This document shows positions 10,110-18,137 of a stretch of DNA of 64,000 nt, piece after piece. Source of the stretch: Sphingobacteriales bacterium (lineage in GTDB: Bacteria > Bacteroidota > Bacteroidia > Chitinophagales > UBA2359). Location: positions 124,001 to 188,000 of the forward strand of contig JADJTG010000014.1 in assembly GCA_016711285.1 (NCBI GenBank). Direction: 5' to 3'. The notes beneath the pieces are model-generated. The model ran no database searches. It saw only the letters and a list, made by a program, of their open reading frames with translations, and was not told the origin of the DNA. Numbering within the stretch: the stretch's first letter is position 1; each line of letters begins with the position of its first letter. A program made the translations under genes and the position numbers.

Positions 10110-10808
10110 TTAAATCAAAGCTAATTTTTCGGCTAAAGCCTGATAGGTTTCGCGCAAAGGGGCGATGTCGCGGCGAAATACATCTTTATCAAATTTTTGC
10201 TTGGAGGTGCTGTCCCACAAGCGGCAGGTATCGGGCGAAATTTCATCAGCGAGCAAAAGTGTTCCTTCGGAACTGATGCCGAATTCCAGTTTAAAATCAA
10301 TCAAATCCAAGTGGTATTGCTTGAAATAATCGCATAAAATATCATTGATGGCAAGTGCTTCTTTTTTGATGGCTTGCAGCGTGTCGGGAGTTGCGATACC
10401 CAATACTTCAACGTGGTCGTCATTGAGGAGGGGGTCGCCGAGTTCGTCATTTTTATAACACAACTCTATAATGCTTTTGGATAATACAACACCTTCGGGT
10501 TTGCCGAGTCTTCGGGCGAGTGTACCTGCCACCACATTGCGCACAATCACCTCCAAAGGAATAATTTGCACCTGTTGTACTAATTGCTCGGTGGGCGATA
10601 TTTGCCGTATAAAATGGCTTTCAATGCCTTTTTTGCGCAACAAAGTAAAAAAGTGACTCGCAAATAAATTATTCAGTTCGCCTTTGCCTTCAATGATGTC
10701 TTTTTTAGTACCATTGTAGGCAGTGGCACTGTTTTTATAAACGATGCGCAATACTTGCGGGGTGTCGGTGCTGTAAAGTTGCTTGGCTTTGCCTTCGTAT
10801 AAAAGCAT
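10110..10808 (-). CDS. purC: Phosphoribosylaminoimidazole-succinocarboxamide (SAICAR) synthase
   Basis: Adds aspartate to CAIR. The protein has 232 residues, the usual bacterial size. It shows the family N-terminus LLYEGKAKQLYST, the IPLEVIVRN signature (about residue 81), DFKLEFGI (about 178), and the C-terminal DSTSKQKFDKDVFR. The frame is intact. It sits 24 nt downstream of purK. The next enzyme, adenylosuccinate lyase (PurB), is not encoded in the window. Confidence 0.95.
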   Translation of the reverse strand: MLLYEGKAKQLYSTDTPQVLRIVYKNSATAYNGTKKDIIEGKGELNNLFASHFFTLLRKKGIESHFIRQISPTEQLVQQVQIIPLEVIVRNVVAGTLARRLGKPEGVVLSKSIIELCYKNDELGDPLLNDDHVEVLGIATPDTLQAIKKEALAINDILCDYFKQYHLDLIDFKLEFGISSEGTLLLADEISPDTCRLWDSTSKQKFDKDVFRRDIAPLRETYQALAEKLALI

Positions 10809-10832
10809 AAAATAATAGATATGTATATGTTT

Positions 10833-11990
10833 TTAAAGAGAATTGTATAAAACAGGATTGATAGTGTGATTTTTAAAAGAGCCGTGCAGTGCCTCAGCCT
10901 GTGCTATGGCGTGTTCTGTGTTTTTTTCTAAAATATTGATATGCCCCATTTTTCGCCCTGCCCGTGCTTCGGTTTTTTCGTATAAATGCAATTTGTGTTT
11001 GCCTATAAGCGGGCGTTGTAAAGCGGGCATATCTTCGCCCAAAATATTGAGCATCACACAAGGCGACACGAGTTCGGTGCTGCCCAAAGGCAAGCCGCAT
11101 ATTGCGCGAATATGTTGTTCAAATTGAGAAGTGAGGCAGGCATCTATGGTGTAATGACCGGAATTGTGTGGGCGCGGAGCCATTTCATTTACCCACAATT
11201 CGCCATTTACCAAAAACAACTCTATCGCCAAAGTACCTACTAACTGCACCTGTGTTGCGAGCACTTCGGCGATGTGTCGCGCTTTTTGACGAAGGGCGGC
11301 ATCTATGCGGGCGGGTGCAATACTCTGATGCAAAATATGATGGCGATGTATATTTTCGGCAACTTCAAAAGTGGCGGTTTCGCCCTGTGCATTGCGGCAG
11401 ATAATGACCGATAATTCTTTTTCAAAATCTACAAAATTTTCAGCGATATAGGCTTGTTGCGGCTGCATAGTATGTGCAAGCCAAGTGTGGAGTTGCGGGC
11501 TGTTTTCTATGAGATATTGCCCTTTGCCATCGTAGCCGCCTTGTGCTGTTTTGATGATGACCTTATGAGGATTTTGGTCGTATTGTGCCGCGAAGTGCTG
11601 CCAGTCTTGTGTGTTTTCCAAGGTTTGATAGGGAGCAACGGGCAAATGTGCTTGTACAATGCAGTTTTTTTCTTTGATACGGTGCTGTGTAATTTCCAGC
11701 AAACGCCAGCCTTGCGGCAATTTAGCCTCCAAAGCCTGAGCCACTTTTACAGACACATTTTCAAATTCGTAAGTGATAATATCGCAATGCTCCAATAATT
11801 GGCGGGCGGCAGTTACATCGTCAAAAGCGGCGATGATATGTCGGTCGGCGAGGGGCGCGCAGGGACAATGCGGAGTGGGGTCGAGGATGGTGATGCGATA
11901 GCCCATAGCACGCGCCGCTAATGCCATCATACGACCGAGTTGTCCGCCGCCGATGATGCCGATATGCTCTATGTGGTGCTTGCTTGTCAT
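10833..11990 (-). CDS. purK: 5-(carboxyamino)imidazole ribonucleotide synthase
   Basis: ATP- and bicarbonate-dependent carboxylation of AIR to N5-CAIR; partner of PurE. The protein is about 385 residues with N-terminal IGIIGGGQLGRMMALAA and an ATP-grasp fold (VIIKTAQGGYDGKGQ, then NEMAPRPHNSGHYT, typical of PurK). The open frame extends 15 codons upstream to 12035, but those codons lie inside the terminator hairpin; the ATG at 11990 is the likely start. It is therefore the first gene after the intrinsic terminator that ends purE, and 24 nt upstream of purC. Confidence 0.93.
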   Translation of the reverse strand: MTSKHHIEHIGIIGGGQLGRMMALAARAMGYRITILDPTPHCPCAPLADRHIIAAFDDVTAARQLLEHCDIITYEFENVSVKVAQALEAKLPQGWRLLEITQHRIKEKNCIVQAHLPVAPYQTLENTQDWQHFAAQYDQNPHKVIIKTAQGGYDGKGQYLIENSPQLHTWLAHTMQPQQAYIAENFVDFEKELSVIICRNAQGETATFEVAENIHRHHILHQSIAPARIDAALRQKARHIAEVLATQVQLVGTLAIELFLVNGELWVNEMAPRPHNSGHYTIDACLTSQFEQHIRAICGLPLGSTELVSPCVMLNILGEDMPALQRPLIGKHKLHLYEKTEARAGRKMGHINILEKNTEHAIAQAEALHGSFKNHTINPVLYNSL

Positions 11991-12019
11991 AATTTTATTG
12001 AATAGTCGGAAAAAAAAAC

Positions 12020-12049
12020 AAAAAGGCAGGCGCACGCGCCTGCCTTTTT
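12020..12049 (-). terminator. Strong intrinsic terminator between purE and purK
   Basis: A near-perfect palindrome with 14-bp arms (AAAAAGGCAGGCGC and its complement) is followed on the leftward strand by a long T-rich tract. It starts 8 nt after the purE stop and ends 30 nt before the purK ATG. T runs on both sides make it potentially bidirectional. It should reduce read-through from purE into the rest of the cluster. Confidence 0.85.
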
Positions 12050-12057
12050 GTTTTTTT

Positions 12058-12558
12058 TTATGAGCTGCTGATATTGTTGAATTGTTCGTTGCTGTGTTGC
12101 GCTTCGTGGCGAAGCTGTTGTTTATAATCCGTTAGTTGCTGCGCCAAATGGTCGTCGTGGGTGGCTAATATCTGTATCGCCAAGAGTGCGGCATTTTTAG
12201 CACCTGCCACTCCGATAGCCACCGTTGCTACTGGCACACCCGCCGGCATTTGTACAATAGAGAGCAGCGAGTCTATACCGGCGAGCGTTTTGGATAAAAT
12301 CGGCACCCCGATAAGGGGCAAAATGGTGTTGGCAGCCAGCATACCGGGCAAATGCGCCGCGCCGCCCGCCCCCGCTATCAGCACCTTTAATCCTTTGGTG
12401 TGGGCTTCGCGGGCATAGCTGAACATTTCTTCGGGCATACGATGGGCGGAGAGTACCGCTTTTTCGTAGGCTACGCCGAAAACGTCCAAAATGGCGCAAC
12501 AATGCTTCATGGTTTCCCAATCCGAAATGCTGCCCATAAGTACGCCGATTGTTGCCAC
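12058..12558 (-). CDS. purE: N5-CAIR mutase (class I PurE)
   Basis: Rearranges N5-CAIR to CAIR. The protein has 166 residues. Motifs are GVLMGSISDWETM at the N-terminus, the catalytic-His motif SAHRMPEE (about residue 38), and GAGGAAHLPGM (about 63). The only in-frame start at the conserved N-terminus is GTG at 12558; no upstream in-frame ATG was found. A -7-like TAGCTTTG lies only about 17 nt upstream, so the leader would be very short. The gene is separated from purK by a strong terminator although both are leftward. Confidence 0.92.
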   Translation of the reverse strand: MATIGVLMGSISDWETMKHCCAILDVFGVAYEKAVLSAHRMPEEMFSYAREAHTKGLKVLIAGAGGAAHLPGMLAANTILPLIGVPILSKTLAGIDSLLSIVQMPAGVPVATVAIGVAGAKNAALLAIQILATHDDHLAQQLTDYKQQLRHEAQHSNEQFNNISSS

Positions 12559-12574
12559 TTGCTGAATTTTGGCG

Positions 12575-12582
12575 CAAAGCTA
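12575..12582 (-). promoter_or_regulatory. Possible -7 element of the purE promoter
   Basis: TAGCTTTG on the leftward strand matches the Bacteroidota -7 consensus TAnnTTTG. No convincing TTTG at -33 was found. If it is used, transcription would begin about 10 nt before the GTG codon. Confidence 0.35.
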
Positions 12583-12747
12583 AAAAAGAAAAAAGCAGCT
12601 TTTTGTTAGGTTAGCGTTTTTTAATATATATTTTACATTGTCTTAACATAGCGGCTGCCGAAAAATAGGATATTTACGAGACATTTGATGGTATTATTCA
12701 TTCCATAATGTTGTTCTCATCGTATCAGTAAACCACTTCCTATCCTT

Positions 12748-13308
12748 CTATTTATCGTTTTGGAAATCATTTAAAAATTTCTCGTCTTCTATCAGTTCTT
12801 TAAAAAGCTCTTCTCGCCTGCGTTTTAATTCGGGCAGGTTAATTTCTTGTTGTTGTTGCTTAAACTCATCCCATACTAATAACGTATTCTTATCCTTAAA
12901 TTTTGCAGTAGAAAATTTCATATAAGATCTATACCAAGGACGTTCTGTTCTATTATAATCTAAAGTAAACCCTTCTAAACCTGTGTATTCTTTTTTTTCT
13001 TTATTATAATAAAATCTGTTGTAATTGATATTATGCACGTCTTCATATATGTAAGCAAAAGTATCGCTGCTTTCTATGAATGAATCTTTTAATTGTTTAT
13101 ATTCATCAGAGATAAAAAAAGTATCTATTGCAATACTACCTTGTTTTAGAACAAGATAAGTCTTATTCTGAAATTTCAAAGTATCTAAAATATGACTGGC
13201 TTCTTGTGCTTTATCGGGGGTGGTTTGTGCTGCGCCTTGCCAAGTGTTGAATAAGAAAACAAACAAGGTATTTATCACTATAAGATGATTGAATTGTAAT
13301 GTATTCAT
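12748..13308 (-). CDS. Secreted protein of unknown function (186 aa)
   Basis: I do not recognise this protein. A hydrophobic N-terminal segment (about residues 7-22) followed by GAAQ suggests a signal peptide cleaved near residue 28. The mature part is Tyr-, Lys- and Glu-rich. It ends in a charged, probably helical stretch (LKRRREELFKELIEDEKF) that may form a coiled coil. It is the third gene of a leftward trio with the two genes upstream (gaps of 82 and 88 nt). Confidence 0.7.
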   Translation of the reverse strand: MNTLQFNHLIVINTLFVFLFNTWQGAAQTTPDKAQEASHILDTLKFQNKTYLVLKQGSIAIDTFFISDEYKQLKDSFIESSDTFAYIYEDVHNINYNRFYYNKEKKEYTGLEGFTLDYNRTERPWYRSYMKFSTAKFKDKNTLLVWDEFKQQQQEINLPELKRRREELFKELIEDEKFLNDFQNDK

Positions 13309-13390
13309 AATATTAGCTATGTTTTTTTTAAGGATAAATAAAACCTTCTTGTAATTTGCTGTTTAGAGCACAGGGATAATTTTTATGGCA

Positions 13391-13978
13391 TTATTGCGAA
13401 CTTAAAAATTGGTGTAGAATGACATCATTATCTTTGAGTTGGAGCAGTTTTATGTAATTATCGCCGTAATAAATGGCTATCAAATCTTCACTGATGACCA
13501 CAATGCGCCTTAATAAACCCTCCCTTGGTTTTGCTTCAATGCCGTTGTCTAATATATAGAGATTCATATAGCTTAAAGGAAAAAAGTGTTCTACTTTTTG
13601 AGTATTAATATCATATTTATATAACCTGAATTCTAAATCTGTTCCTCTCATTCCGCCCAAATTTGCCCATACAATAATACTGTCATTCCAAACAAAATTG
13701 CTACCAACACTATCTTCACCTGCATAGAAATCTAAACTCCATTTTTTTTCATCCAATGTTATTTTTTTACCGTCAGAAAATTGCAATATTTTTTTTACAT
13801 CTTTTTGTGATATTAAAAGTACAGGTTGTATAAAATTGACATTTGTTCTAACAATATCGCCATCTATAATGGCTATTTTATCTTTAACCAGTGGTTTTAT
13901 CGCCTGAATGGTTTGTTGGGCAGAAACGCTGACAGTGAATAACAAGGCTAACAGCGTATAAAAAATAGTATGCTTCAT
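13391..13978 (-). CDS. Secreted protein of unknown function (195 aa)
   Basis: Unrecognised. A clear signal peptide (MKHTIFYTLLALLFTVSVSAQ, cleavage after SVSA) is followed by a soluble region with a NFVWNDSIIVW segment. The upstream neighbour has a similar NYFLWNDTTLFQY segment at a comparable position, which suggests distant paralogy. It is the middle gene of a trio of secreted proteins and probably acts in the periplasm or envelope. No catalytic motif is seen. Confidence 0.7.
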   Translation of the reverse strand: MKHTIFYTLLALLFTVSVSAQQTIQAIKPLVKDKIAIIDGDIVRTNVNFIQPVLLISQKDVKKILQFSDGKKITLDEKKWSLDFYAGEDSVGSNFVWNDSIIVWANLGGMRGTDLEFRLYKYDINTQKVEHFFPLSYMNLYILDNGIEAKPREGLLRRIVVISEDLIAIYYGDNYIKLLQLKDNDVILHQFLSSQ

Positions 13979-14066
13979 ATTTAATCAGTTTCTTTGAGTG
14001 CAAATTCAATAAAGTCTTACCACAAACCAAACCGCTTTACTTATTTGTATAGATTTCTGTTTTTTA

Positions 14067-14612
14067 TCAGTATATTTTTATAGTGTTATTATGGATATAA
14101 AGTAGCTTATTTGACTTTTCAAAACTTAACACAATAAGATATTTATTTAATATGTGTATATGTTTTAATTTTTCCCCATCAACTCCCTGTTGATATTCAA
14201 AAGTTATAAAATCACTGATAATATCTATACTTTTTTTCAAAATATTTTTTTTAAAAACAGCTATTTCAACAAATTCATCAAAACCAATAGTATAAACTTT
14301 GTATTGAAATAGTGTTGTATCGTTCCATAAAAAATAGTTCGTATTCTTTTCACTTGCCACACTACCATCATTAGGGGTAATAAATAAAATCCCACTCCCG
14401 CTATCATATAATTCTGCTAAGTTATTCAAAAATAGAATCCTTTCTTTTGTTCTCAAATTGATAGTATTATCATACATAATAGGAAGAGAAACCTGCACAC
14501 TGACTAGTTTTTCGTCTGATAATATATTGTTAAATTCTATTTGTTTTTGTGCTTGTACCAATAACATAGAATTAAGTATATAGATAATGATACATTTATA
14601 TAGGTACTTCAT
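14067..14612 (-). CDS. Secreted protein of unknown function (181 aa), AT-rich
   Basis: Unrecognised. The N-terminal signal peptide ends near LLVQAQ (about residue 22). It shares a FLWND-type segment with the next gene. The DNA is clearly more AT-rich than the purine genes, so recent acquisition or relaxed selection is possible. It is the first of three leftward genes of similar size and type, preceded by about 135 nt to the arginine deiminase terminator. Confidence 0.65.
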   Translation of the reverse strand: MKYLYKCIIIYILNSMLLVQAQKQIEFNNILSDEKLVSVQVSLPIMYDNTINLRTKERILFLNNLAELYDSGSGILFITPNDGSVASEKNTNYFLWNDTTLFQYKVYTIGFDEFVEIAVFKKNILKKSIDIISDFITFEYQQGVDGEKLKHIHILNKYLIVLSFEKSNKLLYIHNNTIKIY

Positions 14613-14747
14613 AAAAAAACTTGTTTTTTATTTGCAAAGTAACTTTGGTTCATATTTTATAACTATGAGGGCGATTTTCTTTTGCCACACTATAACGTAT
14701 ATATCTATAACTTCGTACAAAAAAATAAAGTATTTGCTTCAATCCGT

Positions 14748-14792
14748 AAAAAAAACTCCTTAGCAGCGGCTGGTGTGCTAAGGAGTTTTTTT
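14748..14792 (-). terminator. Intrinsic terminator after the arginine deiminase gene
   Basis: Long A/T-flanked hairpin with arms containing ACTCCTTAGCA and its complement, a loop of about 10 nt, and a T run on the leftward strand. It lies 32 nt past the stop of the deiminase gene. Confidence 0.85.
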
Positions 14793-14823
14793 AATCGGGA
14801 AAATAAAATTTAGGGCGACAATT

Positions 14824-16500
14824 TTAGAGCAGCATATCTCTGAGCAAAGGCATACTCATACAATGCGAGCCGCCGCGTGCTCTTGACAATTCCGAAGAGG
14901 GCAGGAGCAAAAGTGCATTTTTGGGCACTAATTCGTTGAGTTTTTGCTCTATATCAAAGTCGGGATTTTGGAGGTATTCGGCTTTTAACAAATTCACCAA
15001 CTCCGAAGCATGGATAATGGCATAGCCGAATTTCTGAAATTGTCGGGCGGTTTCGTGGTTACGGTCGTATCCTATCACCAAGCCCTCTCGCAGTGCCACC
15101 ATATTGCAGGCATCTGTCCATTGCTCGCGCAGCCCCGCCGGATATTTCAAGCCGCCGCAGTAGATGAGTTCCATCGGTTCGGTGCAGCCAAAATCTTCGC
15201 GGCTGATGTGTTCAAAGAGGTCTTCTATATACGGAAAATCCTCATGGCTTTTGATGTCGCCGCTTTCTTCATCTTTCCAAAAATGCACAATGCGCACATC
15301 ATCATCTTCATATTCTTTGCGGGCTTGCTCGTCCAACAAAGTGGGTACCAACGAACCCTCGTAGCTGTCGCTGAATTTGCTGGAGAAGGGTCCATATATT
15401 ACCCAAGCATTGCGTTTTATTTGTGTAAAAACCGTGTCAATGTGCATCGTTTCGCGCTGTGACGGAATGATGATGGCGGTTACTTTTTTGACGATATCGT
15501 CGCCGATGAGTTTTTTTACTAATTTATTGACGGCGTTGGGCGTAGTGCGTTCGCTGCAACCCACCAACAAATGGTCGGGGTGCACCATCATCACATCGCC
15601 GCCTTCGATGGTGACGATATTTTGCTGAAATTCTTCTTCGTCATACAAAAAGAAGCGGTCGTCTTCGGGCAATTCAATCACTTTTTCCCACGAATTTTTA
15701 TAAAAATGGTAATAAGCGATGTATTTGATAATGATGCTTTCGCGCTGGCGCACGCTTTTGTTGAGCTTGGATAGCAACAAATGGTCATTGACTACGATAC
15801 AAATATCGCGCGTGAATATAAAATTGGGAATGGGCGGAAATAGCTGGCGTTCGATATGCTTGCCCTCCGACCATTGCTCTTGGTCTTCTTTGTTCACCCA
15901 GGCATCAAAATAACGCATTTCTTCCAAACGTTTTTTGAGGCTGAGTTTTTTGCCTTTTTCATTAAATTTCCATTTCACGAAGCCGCTTATCAGCACCTGC
16001 GCCAACTGGTTTGGTGTCACTTCTTCAAAATATTCCAACCATTCTTTATCTGCATTGAGGAGGCGTTGTTGAATGGTATGTTCAATGCGCTCTGCTCCGC
16101 ACACAATAGATACAATCTGGTTGCGCACAGCATCATTTTCCAATATTTTACTCAAAAGTTTCTGCACTTCCACCACCTTATCCGAGTCCAAAAAAGTAGA
16201 ACTGGCAGGATTGGAAAATGCAGGACGGCTTTCGTGGCTGAAATAGAGTTCGTTTTCGTGAGGGTCTTCTTTTTCTTTAGCAAACCAACGTTTGAGTACG
16301 TCAGGGTCTAAATACGCCAGCAATAATTTTTTATATACATCGTACTCTTCTTGCATGCGTATCAAATCCACAATATCCTCATACAGCCAGTCTTGTGCTT
16401 TGGCGGGTATGATTTTTCCAATACCGCCATCAGGGCTGTGAATGAGCAAACGGCGCAAATGTCCGATTTCGGAGCTGACAAAAATTTTTTTAGAAGACAT
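14824..16500 (-). CDS. Arginine deiminase family protein, enlarged (558 aa)
   Basis: Belongs to the guanidino-group-modifying superfamily and most likely hydrolyses arginine to citrulline and ammonia. Catalytic motifs appear in the expected order: FTRD (about residue 232), EGGD (about 300), the catalytic His in MHIDTVF (about 355), and the nucleophile Cys in the C-terminal GGSHCMSMPL (about 548). At 558 residues it is about 150 longer than classical ArcA. The extra length is mostly a charged, helical region between residues 40 and 220. No arcB, arcC or arginine/ornithine antiporter lies nearby, so an ATP-generating arc pathway is not supported. It has its own terminator and a possible promoter. 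Confidence 0.85.
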   Translation of the reverse strand: MSSKKIFVSSEIGHLRRLLIHSPDGGIGKIIPAKAQDWLYEDIVDLIRMQEEYDVYKKLLLAYLDPDVLKRWFAKEKEDPHENELYFSHESRPAFSNPASSTFLDSDKVVEVQKLLSKILENDAVRNQIVSIVCGAERIEHTIQQRLLNADKEWLEYFEEVTPNQLAQVLISGFVKWKFNEKGKKLSLKKRLEEMRYFDAWVNKEDQEQWSEGKHIERQLFPPIPNFIFTRDICIVVNDHLLLSKLNKSVRQRESIIIKYIAYYHFYKNSWEKVIELPEDDRFFLYDEEEFQQNIVTIEGGDVMMVHPDHLLVGCSERTTPNAVNKLVKKLIGDDIVKKVTAIIIPSQRETMHIDTVFTQIKRNAWVIYGPFSSKFSDSYEGSLVPTLLDEQARKEYEDDDVRIVHFWKDEESGDIKSHEDFPYIEDLFEHISREDFGCTEPMELIYCGGLKYPAGLREQWTDACNMVALREGLVIGYDRNHETARQFQKFGYAIIHASELVNLLKAEYLQNPDFDIEQKLNELVPKNALLLLPSSELSRARGGSHCMSMPLLRDMLL

Positions 16501-16601
16501 ATAGTACTATGAATGGTTTTTTTTGCGTTGTGTCCTTTTTATTTTTTGGATAAAAAAAGAGCAGGAGCGAGCAGCAAAAGCTCGCTGCTACATGAAAACA
16601 T

Positions 16602-16609
16602 CAAAGTTA
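16602..16609 (-). promoter_or_regulatory. Possible -7 element for the arginine deiminase gene
   Basis: TAACTTTG on the leftward strand fits the Bacteroidota -7 consensus and lies about 100 nt upstream of the ATG. A small inverted repeat (AGCGAGC at 16566-16572, GCTCGCT at 16580-16586) lies in the resulting leader. No clear -33 box. Confidence 0.3.
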
Positions 16610-16658
16610 TAAATTTTTTAACGTTTGGAAAATTAAAAATTTTACCGAAATATTTTAT

Positions 16659-17384
16659 TTAAAAAGTAGGTGCCGCCGCCACAAAAACGCCGCCTTCATA
16701 CACCGGAACACTGGTATATACATCGCATTGAAGGCAAAAATCGAGGTCGGCGCGCACTTCTGTCTGTGCCAAACGGTGAAAATGCGAAGATTGCCGTATC
16801 AATGCTCCAAAATTTAGTTGCTGCCACAATTGGAGTGCAATGAGGGTGCTGTCGCAGTGGGGGTGTCGTTGAAATTGAGGATTTTGCGATATAATTGCTT
16901 GTGCAAGTGCACCGGCAAAGAGGGTGTCTTCGGCATTTACCGCGTTTTTCCAGCCGGCGCACAGGAGCAGCACATCGTGTTGTTGCTGTGCCAAATGCAG
17001 GGCGAGGGCGGAGAGATTGAGAAAAGCACCACAATAGATACCGTGTGCGGCTTTTGAAAGTTCTACGCATTGTGTGCCGTTGGTAGAAGAAAGAGCCAAA
17101 CGCAACCCTTTTGTATTGCTGTTGCGATATTCCAAAGGCGAGTTGCCGAAATCAAAACCTGCTACTTTAGAGCCATCGCGCTCGGCGGCAGTGGTATATC
17201 CGGCGGCTTGTTGCTGTCGGCATTCTTCAATGCTGCTCACGGGCAATACGGCACTGCCGCCTTCTGCCAGCACAGTGACGATAGTAGAAGTGGCACGCAA
17301 AATATCAATAATGACGACATTTTTTTGCGGCAGGAAATAAGAATGGATAAGGGCAGGGGAGAGGCAAGTTTCAATAAAAGGCAT
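16659..17384 (-). CDS. comB: 2-phosphosulfolactate phosphatase (ComB family)
   Basis: Member of the Mg-dependent ComB family, which dephosphorylates 2-phosphosulfolactate in coenzyme M biosynthesis. Recognised from VVIIDILRATSTIV (about residue 23), ERDGSKVAGFDFGNSP (about 68), STNGTQ (about 98), and CAGWKNAVNAEDTLFAGAL (about 140). The length of 241 residues is normal. No comA, comC or sulfite/sulfolactate genes are adjacent, so the physiological substrate is uncertain; ComB homologues occur in bacteria that make no coenzyme M. The frame is intact. Confidence 0.88.
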   Translation of the reverse strand: MPFIETCLSPALIHSYFLPQKNVVIIDILRATSTIVTVLAEGGSAVLPVSSIEECRQQQAAGYTTAAERDGSKVAGFDFGNSPLEYRNSNTKGLRLALSSTNGTQCVELSKAAHGIYCGAFLNLSALALHLAQQQHDVLLLCAGWKNAVNAEDTLFAGALAQAIISQNPQFQRHPHCDSTLIALQLWQQLNFGALIRQSSHFHRLAQTEVRADLDFCLQCDVYTSVPVYEGGVFVAAAPTF

Positions 17385-17517
17385 AAGCTATCTGTAATAA
17401 AAAAAATGATGCGGCTGAATATATTTATAAATCGGCGGCAAAGATAGCAGTATTTATAGGAGGCATAAAAAAATGAAGCAAACATTTTTTTGTTTGCATT
17501 TGAATATATTCGGTACA

Positions 17518-17976
17518 TTATTTCAATGTTTGCATGGTATCAAAATGAGGCACATCGGGCAGATATTCAAAAGTGCCCGCCGCCAAGTGGATATGGCAAC
17601 AAAAATGACGTAAGCCGTTGCTTACAATTAAAAAAGGCACTTGCAGGGTGAGGTTGTAGCGAGCAATCTGTTCAAAAACGGCTTGCGTAATAGGCAATTG
17701 TGGAGCTTTGCACTCTACTATCGCCAAAGGTGCGGCACGGCGGTTGAATACTACCAAATCTGTGCGGCGGCGCATACCGAGCACACGCAATTCTTTTTCT
17801 ACATTGATGAGCGATTTGGGAACACCACGCTCCTGCACCAAAAAATGAATCCAGCTTTGACGCACCATTTCTTCGGGTAGTGCCACCACATATTTGCGCC
17901 GCACTATGTCATATACATAATTTTTTTGCTCAATTATTTTTGTTTGAAAATCAAAAGTGGGCAGATATAAATGCAT
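17518..17976 (-). CDS. Type I restriction HsdR N-terminal-like (PD-(D/E)XK) protein
   Basis: Single-domain protein of 152 residues matching the HSDR_N_2 family that is common in Bacteroidota. The nuclease core is visible: the Asp of RRTDLVVF (about residue 73) and the E-x-K of IVECKAP (about 86-90). Upstream helices include EEMVRQSWIHFLVQERGVP (about residue 35), typical of this family. No HsdM, HsdS or helicase is encoded nearby, so it is a stand-alone nuclease-fold protein, and restriction activity should not be assumed. Confidence 0.8.
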   Translation of the reverse strand: MHLYLPTFDFQTKIIEQKNYVYDIVRRKYVVALPEEMVRQSWIHFLVQERGVPKSLINVEKELRVLGMRRRTDLVVFNRRAAPLAIVECKAPQLPITQAVFEQIARYNLTLQVPFLIVSNGLRHFCCHIHLAAGTFEYLPDVPHFDTMQTLK

Positions 17977-18083
17977 GGCGGATAAAAATACGATGAATGC
18001 TTTTTGCTTTTTATTGAAAAAAATAGATGCTTTTATGTGCCTTTTTTTATAAAGACACGCCGTAAATTACAAATTTACACATA

Positions 18084-18116
18084 AAAAAAGCCTGAAAGTA
18101 TTTTTCAGGCTTTTTT
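18084..18116 (-). terminator. Intrinsic terminator after the 333-aa lipoprotein gene
   Basis: Hairpin with arms AAAAAGCCTGAAA / TTTCAGGCTTTTT and a loop of about 6 nt, 22 nt past the stop at 18138. T runs on both strands make it usable in both directions. Confidence 0.8.
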
Positions 18117-18137
18117 CTTCTGCAAATCAATCAATAC

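Noticed and set aside
15010..16311. Several rightward frames of 120-150 codons
   Set aside because: Antisense shadows of the arginine deiminase gene, whose frame is uninterrupted and has complete catalytic motifs.
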